A stretch of DNA of 64,000 nt from Nematopogon swammerdamellus (taxonomy: Eukaryota > Arthropoda > Insecta > Lepidoptera > Adelidae): positions 12,113,891 to 12,177,890 of the forward strand of contig OX336349.1 of assembly GCA_946902875.1 (NCBI GenBank). Direction: 5' to 3'. A model generated the notes under the pieces. The model saw only the letters and a program-made list of their open reading frames with translations. It did not search any database and was not told where the DNA came from. Below are positions 22,481 through 32,925 of this stretch, one piece after another. A program made the position numbers and the translations under genes. The stretch's first letter is position 1. The number at the start of each line of letters is the position of its first letter.

Positions 22481-23494
22481 TATAAATAAATAATAAAATA
22501 TAAAATAAATAATAATCACGTTATAATAAGGTTCGAATGATAACATTACCCACTCCTGTAACAGTTATTGCATGCTGTGCTGATGACAGGGTGACGCCCC
22601 AGAAGCCAGGCGGGGTGACCAGATGCCTGATAGCGCAACACATGTCTGCTGACCGGGCGGCGCGGCGAAGAGGCGAAGTTCCGCCCACCGAGCGAGCTAT
22701 GTTGTTAGTTAGGGCTAGCACGCACTGCGAAAAAAAATCGGGTGGTATTTTTTTCCGCAAATTCCGTAACATATTATGGAAATTATATGAACGACCACGC
22801 ATTGCGTTTTAATTGCTGCGCGACGCCGCGCGGTCTGCAGCAACTACAACTTATACTGCGATGCGTTGCGGATTTTTTTCCGCGCGGTTTTTCTGTGCAC
22901 TATTGGTGTAGGTAGTAATTGTGACAAAAACGTGCGGATTTTTATTCGCATATATGGGAGTGTCAAAGAGTTTGTATAACGTACGTGGCTGCGCTCACGT
23001 AATACAAACTCTTTGGGGAGTGTGTACAAAGTCAAAGGAAGAATGACCTCACTCCACAGAATAAAAATCGGCAACTTCCTAAACTTCAATACATCATCGC
23101 TATAAGAATAATCACTGTTATAGTTGGCAAAATATAGCTTGATCTTTGTGATAGATGTCAGAGTGGCATTCTAGAATAGGGTTGGGAACTAGTTAGGACG
23201 ATGTTGATAATCAATCATAATCCATAATTGAGCAGCTGGCGAACAAAACTTAATGATTTAGATTTTGGTTGAATTTGTTTTTTTTTGTATAAATAAAAAA
23301 AAATTTAATTTAAAACAGATATTACTTCGATCATCATCATCATCAAGATCTATCTGGGACCTCTACTAAATCGCCAGCCGGCCGGCCACGGCGGCGACGG
23401 CAGGCCTTGCGCGGTTTACCGCGCAAAAAAGAACGGTTGCGGTGTGATAGTCTTACGACTAATACCTTTTTTCCTTCGCAGATACCAGATACCA
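22481..23494. other. Mixed stretch with a small palindrome
   Basis: About 22540-22810 is GC-richer and open on both strands but shows no recognisable domain. About 22735-22960 has several 'gcggattttttt'-like strings. A palindrome with arms 'caaagagtttgtat' and 'atacaaactctttg' lies at about 22965-23016. About 23380-23440 is GC-rich ('ggccggccacggcggcgacg'). Nothing assignable. Confidence 0.35.
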
Positions 23495-23497
23495 GTA

Positions 23498-23693
23498 CCC
23501 TAATCACGAGATTTAACCTACTACGCTACGCTGCGCTACGCCGTGTTCTCCGCATAATTTTGCATGGAGAAACGAAGTTCGCAAATCTATAACTAGAGGC
23601 GCTGCTCCGTTTCTCCATACAAAATGATGCGGAGAACACGGCGGCGCGTAGCGTAGTAGCGTAGCGTAGTAGGTTAAATCTCGTGATTAGGGT
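23498..23693. mobile_element. Small foldback MITE, TA-flanked
   Basis: Arms of about 80 bp begin 'ccctaatcacgagatttaac' and end with its complement. TA flanks both ends (23496-23497, 23694-23695). The loop includes 'gaagttcgcaaatctataac'. The right arm has about 10 extra bases of 'gtagc' repetition. TA duplication and size suggest a Tc1/mariner-derived MITE. Confidence 0.7.
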
Positions 23694-24109
23694 ACAGATT
23701 GTCTTGCTTACTAAACAGGGTGGCCATCGGTTTTGTGTTGCAATTTACCTAAGCTCTAGCTAGTAGGACAAAAAGGATACTCTTCCTCTACAGTCAGAAT
23801 ACAACGTGCGGGATATGTACGTGTATGTATGTACGAGTATGTATGAGAATCCACACCACCCATCAATCACACACACAGTACAGCACATAGGGTAAATAGA
23901 CTGAATCATTGAGTGGGCGTTTATATAAACAATTACAATCTGGTCGGTAGTGATTAGATTTCATAATTTGTCATCATTACAACTTCTCTCGGTCAATAAT
24001 GATTAAACGCATAATTTCTATGTGCCTACCTGCTAATAACGTAAATATTGTGTGTGTAAATAGTAGCTGTGGCATGAGTCTGTAACGATCCAAAGACAAG
24101 TTAAATTAG
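23694..24109. other. AT-rich DNA, nothing recognised
   Basis: Contains short 'gtatgtatgtacgagtatg' runs at about 23823-23850. No gene or repeat assigned. Confidence 0.3.
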
Positions 24110-24266
24110 TCAGCCTCGGTAGCTCAGTCGTGCGGTCGGTCGACTGTCGGTCGTGATCATAAGCGCACCTGGGCGCGGTGAGTACTTGGATGGGCGACCG
24201 CTCGACCGTTGGAGCCTGACCGTGGTTCGGATTCCACGTAAAACTGTAGGACGCTTCCCTTCTTTT
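24110..24266 (+). mobile_element. SINE-A head fragment (tRNA/5S chimera)
   Basis: Best plus-strand view of the head: 'cctcggtagctcagtcgtgc' (A box), then 'gggcgcggtgagtacttgga' and 'tgggcgaccgc', which match nt ~64-94 of the 5S genes in this window with two differences. Then 'gtggttcggattccac' resembles a tRNA T-arm/B box with one extra base. It ends in the core at 'ctgtaggacgcttcccttct'. Confidence 0.8.
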
Positions 24267-24362
24267 AATTCAATTATTATTTACAAATGTGAATAGGTAC
24301 ATATAAACAAATAAATCACAAATGTGAATACATATTATAAATCTGCCCCTTTACTTTACATT

Positions 24363-24700
24363 ACCTACATACATACATACATGCATACATACATACCACA
24401 CGCCGTATCCCGAAAATCAGGTTAAGCAGAGTAATCGGAGTTGTGCTGCGAGTACTCTTGTAAATTATAGGTACCACAGCACGGACCACCACGTTTAGCA
24501 ACTAATTTATTAGGACATTACAGGACACAAAACACAACACAAGCAGCAAGTAATGGTAAGGCACGATGATCCAGCTGCTGCATGACTCGGTGGAAGGACA
24601 GTGCCAAGGTGAGAGGTGGCTGACCCCTCGCCTTTATTCCTTTTCAGTGACCTTTTACGACATGCACGGGGAGAGATGCAGTGGGGCTATTCGTCTGTTT
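24363..24700 (-). mobile_element. Module H family, near full-length copy
   Basis: Minus strand: 'gaatagccccactgcatctc', 'tcgtaaaaggtcac', 'cctctcaccttggcactgtc', 'caccgagtcatgcagcagct', ending '..gggatacggcgtgtggtatg' with a (TATG)n tail (about 24365-24398). Other copies: 31960-32300, 19295-19390, 42675-42755. Its 5' segment is the same module H that is fused to SINE-A elsewhere. I see no clear Pol III boxes in it. Confidence 0.65.
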
Positions 24701-25376
24701 GAAAATTCAGTACAAAATTAATTAAATGTCATTTGGGCTTACCAATATTATTATTACTGAAAAAAATCATTACAAAAGTGTTAAAAATAACCACTTGACA
24801 CGCTAAAACTTCGAGAGCATACTCTTGTTTTTCTCCAGTCCCATTATCTGAGGGCTGCGTTAAAAATGAAGTGTCTCTATGTATGTATTTTATACATAGC
24901 AACTTCAGTACCCTTGTCGCTTCTTGCACACGTAATATATTGTTCAGCTTCTAGCAATCTCCCCCTTTGGAAATGTCTTGTAAATTTTATTTCACGAAAA
25001 AAGCTCCTTCATCCGTAAGCGGCTTGAGGGTGTGTGGCTACCAAACCCCTACAGCACTTCAAGCGGCTGCACGCTTTTGAACCGTTTTACATGCACGCTA
25101 ACGAATATTTCAAAATAGAGGAGCATCAACAGCGTCGAACAGATAAACAAGTTTCAGTTTATGTGTGAATAATTTAGATATAATATTTTATTCGTCCATC
25201 CTACGAGATAGGATTCTCTATGTTACCTACTTATATCTATTTTGTATCTGTCCGCGGAACGAACGGACAAGAAAACTCGCATGCAGTAAATATTAGTTTC
25301 TCATAATTCCAGTAAGTACACCGAATTCTAATATATGGCACTAAATTACCTAAATATTGTGTATACTGTGTAATTT
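24701..25376. other. AT-rich DNA, nothing recognised
   Basis: No credible ORF, RNA gene or repeat. A short 'cgcatgcagtaaat' and AT-rich sequence only. Confidence 0.3.
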
Positions 25377-25735
25377 TTAGGTTTCCGTATCCCGTACGGA
25401 AGCCTATTACTAAGCCTCCGCCGTCCGTCTGTCCGAGGGCTGTATCTCTTGAACCGTAATAGGTAGCCCGTTGAAATTTTCACAGAATATGTGTTACTAT
25501 GGCGGATATAACAACAAATAAAAATAAGAAAGAAAGAAAAATAAGAAAATGTTAAAAATTAAGGGGGGCTCCCATACAACAAACGTCCGAAAAATCGATT
25601 AGTCACACTATTGAATAATAGATGGCGCCACAGGCTTTTATACATTGCATTGTTGAAAGACAAAAGATAGGCGTATAATAGCGGATAGATACGGAAACCT
25701 CCCTGCGCGAGTAAAACTCGCACTTAACAGATTTG
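25377..25735 (+). repeat. Repeat C copy
   Basis: 'ggtttccgtatcccgtacgg', 'tccgccgtccgtctgtccga', 'gcggatataacaacaaat' and 'ggggggctcccatacaac'; ends near 'gagtaaaactcgcactta'. One of the longer copies. Confidence 0.7.
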
Positions 25736-25810
25736 TTTTAACTTTAGCTTTATGTTTCTAAAATTTTTTTATCATTGTAATAATTTAGAAGGCTTTGTTA
25801 AAAAAATTAC

Positions 25811-25849
25811 AAATTATCTATGATCGCAGTTTGCGATCAAAGATAATTT
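25811..25849. repeat. Short hairpin, 18-bp arms, 3-nt loop
   Basis: Arms 'aaattatctatgatcgca' and 'tgcgatcaaagataattt' pair with a single mismatch around the loop 'gtt'. Too short for an insect pre-miRNA. May be the relic of a foldback element; no flanking duplication noticed. Confidence 0.6.
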
Positions 25850-26615
25850 ATTAAATATTCCGACACGAAAACTACTCTTTGCAACCTGTGAACGAATTCA
25901 GTGTGCACATGTCAAAAATTCTATGAAATAAATAACAGTAAATTTACAAACTACAATGCATAGTTAGCAATTCTGTAGAAACTTACAATCCAAATTATTT
26001 CGCGCGTTGTTGGTCTGAGAACACACCAAATCAAATGAAAATATGTTTATTCCACTTAAATTTTTTATATTTCATAGATAAAAGGTATAGCTTAACGCCA
26101 CAGGCGTTCTCCTCCAGCCAACCTTTGGGTTATCGTGAAAGAGTGTGGAGTGGCAGAGAAAAAACAAGGATATGATGTAGATATACAATTACAACAAATA
26201 ATAAAACATAAACACAAACAAATATTTATATAAATACAAACACATCACATTATAGATAGAATGTAGAATGTATGATAGCTGTTCTATCCTTCTTACTTCT
26301 TTGCCCGTCAGTTGCAGTGCGATACAGAATATATTCGGCAGCCGCTTGCGAGGCAATAAGGTGACGATGATACATTGATAATGATTGCACATAAGGGTTT
26401 CTCAGCCACTCGTGGTGTCGAACTCGCGAACAGATGCCCTTATCACACACCAGTTAAGTGTTACTCTTCTACAGATAGGACGGGATGGTCCGACATGTGG
26501 TTTGAGGAAAGCGACCATTTTAAGTAGTTGTCATTTCGACTGATAAATTTTCGGGTTGGTGCTACTAAATATGTTTTTATTATTTTAATTAGTTGCGTGC
26601 TTATTATATATATTT
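25850..26615. other. AT-rich DNA, nothing recognised
   Basis: AT-rich sequence. Short ORFs on the minus strand around 26190-26450 have no recognisable domain. Confidence 0.3.
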
Positions 26616-26922
26616 ACTAGCTTTTGCCCGCGGCTTCGCTCGCGTGAATTTCGTATTTAAAAAGAAGAAAGTAAGTCCGCCAGCTACCGTACCTTTATTT
26701 TGGCGCGAGGAACAATTCGGTTTGTATGAGAGCCACATCTAAGCGTAACCGAAACTGAACGGTTTAAGAGTTATGATGGAGGAAGATACATACATACAGA
26801 AAATATTTCTAAAAATCGTCAATTTAGTTTTAGTATCATACATAGAGTCTACAAACACAATCTCATAAAACCAAGTAACTTACTCCATGACCATCCCTTA
26901 CAAATTTATTATTAGTATTGAC
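26616..26922 (-). repeat. Repeat E copy, inverted relative to 17981-18345
   Basis: Starts 'tactagcttttgcccgcggc' and runs through 'ggaacaattcggtttgtatg', 'catacatagagtctacaaac' to 'gtaacttactccatgaccat'. All of these are the complements of blocks in 17981-18345. Confidence 0.65.
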
Positions 26923-27299
26923 GACGATGATTAAAATTAATTAGTGACGTATGTATGCTTAATCCATACGTACTGCTATACAATTCAGATGCCGTGTTTA
27001 TATGTCTATAACGTATTATTGTCCATTGTGTTACATTTTATAACCTATCCTAGCCGATTTGCGAGCGTATGACGCGTGCTGCGTGAGTGATGCGATCGTG
27101 TGACGCCCTTTAGATAACTAAAAAAACAGACAAAATTCAACACTAGGGACCTTCATAAATTTGGCAAAACAAAGTCGGCCAAAGCCAAAGGCCGCCAAGT
27201 CCCCAACGATGATGGTAGTCTGAGCGTCCTGTACTCCTGGTGGATACCTGTAATGGAGGTGTATGTCTAGGGACCGAGGGACGTTTGAATTCGATCTTT

Positions 27300-28020
27300 C
27301 AAAACAATAACAACCTTTCTTTAACCGACTTCAAAAAAGGAGGAGGTTCTAAATTCGTCTGTATCTTTTAACGTTCTTGGTTTGAAAGTAGCGTCCCGAA
27401 AATTTGGGATGCTATAACGATGTCAGCGATTTTTCACGCCGGTTTAACTGCTTACATTTACAAAGCGCAGTAAAACCGGTGATGGGATATTGCAGCCATC
27501 TTTATGAGGTTCCCCTAAGTAGGTACCTTCTTTCAGCCTTCGATTTTATTCAGCAACGAGTGATACGTTTCATTGGCGACTCCGTAACCTTAAACCATTA
27601 TAGCTCAGAGGCATTGTTGGATCATTGAGGCTGTTTTAGCGGTGAACTCGCTTCCATCATCCATCCTCCTCCTGTTCGCCTTCGCCAAATCCGCCATACT
27701 CACGCGGTAAACCCCTTTGTAGTCGACAGAGGAGTTCTTTAAACTGCACGATTCTCTAAATTCGTCCTTGTGTCTCACCTTACTGCCGTTTCCCTAAAAT
27801 CCGCGGACCTTCAAATCGCGAGTTCGCGGCCTTTCCCCAAAAACATTAGTCCGCCTTCAAGCCGAACTGGAACCTCCTCGGGGTGAAATTGTGCTGCAGC
27901 TGAGGCACCGAATATATATTGCTGAGGCTCCGTTCAAGCGCAGCCACCGAAATCGGTAGTAATAAAAAAGTCGTAAATCTCCACCAAAATCTACGGCCAA
28001 ATAATAAAGTTTCCTTGAGC
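27300..28020 (+). pseudogene. CR1/Jockey-like LINE ORF2, C-terminal remnant
   Basis: The frame open at 27404-27628 reads '..AVKPVMGYCSHLYE..', '..FIQQRVIRFIGDS..', which resembles the post-RT block of CR1/Jockey LINEs (YCSHLW, then a basic RR..LIGD segment). After a stop at 27626, 'NPFVVDRG' and 'TARFSKF' in later frames resemble the HP..VD..RT.RF block near the C-terminus. Several stops and shifts; the RT catalytic core is absent. The fragment is preceded by a dispersed motif 'accgacttcaaaaaaggagg' (27323). Confidence 0.6.
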
Positions 28021-29919
28021 CTTGATATAAATTAAGTTGATACCTATATCACATTACACATAATCAATCACAGGAAGTTGCAAGTAAGTATGTACGCTGT
28101 ACATCTTGTCTACACACCCCAATATTTTTCCAGGCCCGTGCAACTCTTATTACTTATTAGCATCATATCAACGTAAGCGCCTATTAATTTAATTTCACGA
28201 CCATTTCACAATACAAATAGCAATATTATTCAAACAGGATCAAAGTTACGCCTCCACATAGTCACAAATGGCAATCAGCATTACTTTTTGCTATACGCAA
28301 GTACGCATCACATACTAGCACATTTATAGAATATCTACCTCACGCAAAGCATAGGAATAAATATTTAGACTGGGCATCGAGTGTCGAGGAGGTGAAAGTA
28401 AAATGTTCAGGCGGACTTACAAATCGCCTATCTCTATCACACTTGTTTACATACTTATCTTCTGTCGGAAAGGAAGTGGATCCCGAGGAAATGTTGGTAT
28501 TGGTGCACGAATATAAAATTAATTCTGAGCATCTAGCTAGAGGGTGTACCTAAAGGATAGGTACACCCTCTAGAGGATATAAGATAGGTATTAATCGGGC
28601 GACAGTTTTATCAATGCCTTGCGCTTTCGCATGTACAGCTATTTATTACTCGTGGCCTAACTTCAAAATTAAGGGGACGATGCACGTAGTTTTCTCTCGC
28701 TCTTTATTTCCGTGGAGAGTTTGACAGGACTACGTAGTGTCACGTCGGTTTTAACTTTAGTACACAGCAGTAACAGGTGACAAGGTGAGTCAGAGTGACA
28801 AGATTCTGGTGACTTCTCTTCTGCCACAAGTACCAAATACTATACTATAGGTTCCCTTGGCTTGTCGATTTAAAATAGGTTTGTTACAGGAACCTATATA
28901 TAAGAAATCGCTGTATAACCCATAATAAAGCGAAATCTACACAATGTGTGCCAATGATGTTTCTGTGTATTAGTTTCCGTGGTCTAAAGTAACAAGCGTC
29001 AAAGCGACACGACGTATGCACACAAAAGTAGAGGAACAATCGCAGGCGGCGTGCGATGTTTGACTAGCACTTTAGATACGGGGGCGCGTCGGCGGAGGCG
29101 GGGGCGACATGAAAGGCACCGCGCGGGCGCGCGGCGCGACTGATCCGTCACACATCAAACGCGCCTTCTATAAAAACCTAATCGACAACGGCGATGGCTT
29201 TTGACATAGTGCGGATGGCGTGATGTGCAGTGTCGAAGCGTTAGATGTATTTTGAAAATGGAATGGACGTTCTTTCAGGCCCTTAAGTTTAGTTTTGAAA
29301 ATCATACAGATTTTGTAGCTACAATTTCTATAATTATGCAGTTTTTATACAACACAATTGAACACAATACAATAAATTACAAAAGAGTTAAAATTTGCAA
29401 AGCAAACTTCCGGTTACCTATTTAATTAATACAAATATGTAAAAATTTAAAATGCTATCTATATATCTTTAATCTTTCCTCAAAAAGTATATTCTCGACC
29501 AACTTTGCAAGGCGTCTCACGAGCGTTTCGTATACCGATTCTATACGTCTGCGAAGTTTCCTGTACAAGTTAAACGTTTTTGAATTGGTTGTTATACATT
29601 TTCTAAGTAACATTGTTTAAAAAATAAAAATATGATATGTCATATTATGTTATTTACCCGTAATACTGATTTCAAAGCATAATAATTTGCCCTCTCTGGC
29701 TGTACTGAATGCTGGAAAGCATTACTCCCATAGTTGCTAGTTAGGAGTGCTGAAATTGCTAGAGAAAACATAACTTAAACATGTATTAATGTAGTACATT
29801 GTAAGTATTAGTAGATAAACTGAAAACTGAAAAGTAACGTAAATTCAACTGGATAGAACAAATTGTAACAAATTCGAGTACAGTCATGCTATCTAATGAA
29901 TGCTTAATAAACAATACAA
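28021..29919. other. Gene-free stretch with a CpG-rich patch and TATA-like site
   Basis: A perfect hairpin is at 28537-28573. A CpG-rich patch (about 29040-29150, 'gggggcgcgtcggcggaggc') is followed by 'tataaaaa' at 29169-29176. This arrangement could be a Pol II promoter, but the first downstream ATG (29194) opens only 9 codons. No coding sequence is supported. Confidence 0.3.
28537..28573. repeat. Perfect hairpin, 16-bp arms, 5-nt loop
   Basis: 'ctagagggtgtaccta' and its exact complement 'taggtacaccctctag' flank the loop 'aagga'. No mismatches. No known function; it may be a cruciform-prone relic of a foldback element. Confidence 0.75.
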
Positions 29920-29972
29920 TACAATGTAATACAATACAATGAAAAACTAAAATATTAAAAAAAATACAATAC
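29920..29972. repeat. (ATACA)n microsatellite
   Basis: Imperfect tandem 'acaat' units ('acaatacaatacaatgtaat') in two tracts, at about 29912-29940 and 29965-29976. Confidence 0.7.
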
Positions 29973-30465
29973 AATCCATCTTACACCACTAAATATGACC
30001 GAAAAATGTAGGTATAGATAGACTATGTGCTTTCGGTGTTGCTTTTTTTAAACGCAGAGCGGGTATAATGGAGAGTTAATGCCGTTATTTTTATGCAACG
30101 AATAGAAAAAGCTCTCGATAAGTTCATTAGCCGGCGTTTGACTTCGAATCAAATCAAATTTTATTTTAATCGGCATTGAATGATGCCTTTGTTATGTCAG
30201 GGCGTGGCGGTCTTGTGGGGGAAATGTATGGTGATTGGTGATAGCCTGGGGGTGATAGCTGCTAAAGTTTTTACTCATAGATTGCTTATAAAAATACACT
30301 ATCAGTAATGAAAATAAGCGAATTTCCGTCGCTTTACTTTAAGGAAATTCGTATAAAAAATATTTTATTTGCTAAGTCGGAACGTGAGCAACGCCCACAC
30401 GAAATTGCAGTTTCAAGTAAGCTGAACGACCCCTACAAATTACTTAAGCAATTACAAATTTAAAA
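29973..30465. other. AT-rich DNA, nothing recognised
   Basis: No gene or clear repeat. Ends at the insertion site of repeat D. Confidence 0.3.
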
Positions 30466-30860
30466 AACCCCCGACTCTTAAAAAGTCAAAAATAATTTCC
30501 GTTTACTTACTTAAAGGAGTCGGTAGACCGCTAAGTAAATTCCCGCGCAACTTTTGAGTCTTTATATTTAATTTACTTAGCGGTCCCCCGACTCCTTTAA
30601 GTAAGTAAACGGAAATTATTTTTGACTTTTTAAGAGTCGGGGGTTTTTTAAATTTGTAATTTAACTTTTATTTCAAGCTTTTTAAAAAAACCGCATGCAA
30701 ATCGGTCCACTTTTGAAGATAATAATTTTTTTTATTACTTAATTACTTAATTACTTGATTACAAACATAGCTAAGAACCATCCCGATTAAACAGGCTTCC
30801 TAATAAAAAAAACCGCATCCAAATCGGTCCATCCGTTTGGGAGCTACGATGCCACAGACA

Positions 30861-30901
<41 letters not shown>

Positions 30902-30938
30902 AACTTATAACACCCCTCCGTTTTTTTCGTCGGGGGTT
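30466..30938 (+). mobile_element. Repeat D, intact copy
   Basis: Nearly identical over the whole length to 6502-6975: the same 5' hairpin, the same 'ccgcatgcaaatcggtccac' middle, the same (CA)n tract (30862-30897) and the same 'gtcgggggtt' end. Flanked by A-rich target sequence. High identity between loci suggests recent movement. Confidence 0.8.
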
Positions 30939-31959
30939 AAAAATAGAAGATGGACATGGACATAGTACATAGTTTTATATATAATAGGTAGATAGACCTA
31001 AGTATTAAACAATATTCTAAATAATTCTCTTTAAACTTATTCGAACTTATTGGAAGTCTCATACATATCTTATAATTTTAAGCAGTCGATTAAATTTTGT
31101 GAAACTTATTTACTATCGAAATATGTCTTTATTCCAAAATAAAATTATCCCTCGAAATTAATGGGTTTTATTTTTAATTCTGTAGTGCGAGGACTATTTA
31201 GTTGGGTGTAAAGCTTCCACATGTATGACATAGCGAAGGTATGTGCCTATTGTGTTGACGTCCAAAAGCCTTCTTTCGATTCACCTCCTGTTTTTATTAC
31301 AAATCTTAACAACATAAACTGAACCCTAGCACTACCTACCGGGGATCGTAAAATCAAATCGATTTCAGTTTATTTTTATTTTCGACTCTAATAAAATCAA
31401 CTCTTTGTTCCGTGTCGTTTTTACTTGGAAACTGCACAAAAACGTACATTTTATTAGTTTCGTTCACTTCTGTCTGACTGAATAGTGCACGGTGAACTAA
31501 GGAAGTCTCTGCAACTATTTTACAGAGTTATTGCATTTTAGGGTTGAAATTTATGGATTTCCATCGTTGTTGGAATCGATCACACGAGGCCATGGCGAAA
31601 TAGTAGAATGTATGCGGTAGTTAGATGTTTTATTTTTTGCGTTCGCTGAAAGTATGGGTTTGCAATTAATAAAACAATAGTGTAGGTACCATTTTCTTCC
31701 TATATGTAATAATTTAGTTTTAAAGTACCTACCTATCTCCTCGTAAGTATTTATAATATTCATGGATCTACTCCTAAAACCAACAATGAACATTATTATT
31801 GTTGGCTTCATTCAAGAAGTAGAAAAATCATTTGACTACCTCACAGATGGCATCTTGACCTTCGGCCTCTCTATAATTTCTTTGAAAACTTATTTGCAGA
31901 TGCAAATGAAATCTAGTTAAGAATGTAAAAAATATCGCAATGAGAAACACGAAATATGT
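30939..31959. other. AT-rich DNA, nothing recognised
   Basis: No credible ORF or repeat. A minus-strand ORF (31551-31811) has no recognisable domain. Confidence 0.3.
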
Positions 31960-32300
31960 ATAGGTGCATACTTACATGCATACATATCAAACGATGTATT
32001 CCGAAAATCTGGGTATGCAGAGTAGTCAGTCGGTGTTGTTCTGCAAGAACCCTAACACCGACGACCACGATTCGCAACGTTCAATAGCTATCAAGCAGCA
32101 AATCAGGCACGAAGACACGCCTGTTGCATGACTTGGTGGAAGGGCAGTGCCAAGGTGAGAGGTGGCTAACCTGTCGCCATTTAGCACAGCATCTTGTCCT
32201 CATTCCATAGTCGCCTTTTACATGCACGGGGAGAGTTTTTTTTTTTTTTTTTATGGAAACTGACACGGTTGGCTATGCACGGATGCAGTGGGGATAAAAC
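31960..32300 (-). mobile_element. Module H family copy split by a SINE-A tail
   Basis: Complement of 'cgatgtattccgaaaatctg', 'cagtgccaaggtgagaggtg', 'gtcgccttttacatgcacgg' and 'gcagtgggg'. It is broken at 32234-32275 by poly(T) plus 'atggaaactgacacggttgg' (SINE-A 3' end, minus strand). 'atgcacgg' occurs on both sides of the insert (about 32222-32229 and 32276-32283), a probable target-site duplication. Confidence 0.7.
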
Positions 32301-32697
32301 AAAACTAAGACTACATAAAGCAAAACACATTTAATCTAATAATATAAAAACCACCTCAATATCGTTCTCAAACACCAGCAAAATTATTCCAAGTAGGAGA
32401 CGAAAAAATCTCACAATGACACCCTAATAATTTTAATGGTTTTACGAAATAAACAACAAGTATTATACTGCCCCCCTTTGTCTGCGTTTCTTTGTGCGAT
32501 TATTTGCCCCTAAGTAATAATGTGTCGAACTTAATTGCCCGGGCTTTGACAATGTTTGCACGAATTGGACAAATAATGATTTTGTAGATTTTGTCGCGTG
32601 TCCACTGCGGAGGAGTCGTCGTCGTCCGTCGGTGCCAATACTTGGAACTTGCTGCTATGGGAATATACACCCAGACATGGCATTGTAACGCATTACA

Positions 32698-32925
32698 TTA
32701 CATCACACTACAATACACTACACTACATTACATTACACTACACTACACACTGCACTGAACTGCACTTCACTGCACTGCACTGCACTGCACTGCACAGCAC
32801 AGTACTGCACTGCACTGCACTGCACTGCACTGCACTGCACTGCACTGCACTGCACTGCACTGCACTGCACTGCACTGCACTGCACTGCACTGAACTGAAC
32901 TGTACTGCATTGCATTACATTACAT
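32698..32925. repeat. Pentanucleotide (ACTGC)n satellite tract
   Basis: A core of about 30 'actgc' units (32750-32895) is flanked by degenerate 'acatt'/'acact' pentamers on both sides, as if the array grew from an ACATT-type tract. Because 5 bp is not a multiple of 3 and the unit lacks stops, long ORFs appear on both strands; they are not genes. Confidence 0.9.

Noticed and set aside
22521..22812. Paired 91-93-codon ORFs on opposite strands
   Set aside because: GC-richer patch open on both strands; no domain recognised and no coherent start on either.
24110..24266. 5S rRNA gene or tRNA gene
   Set aside because: Only about 29 nt match 5S and they are embedded in the repeated SINE-A head.
25811..25849. 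Pre-miRNA
   Set aside because: Stem of 18 bp with a 3-nt loop is too short for a Dicer precursor.
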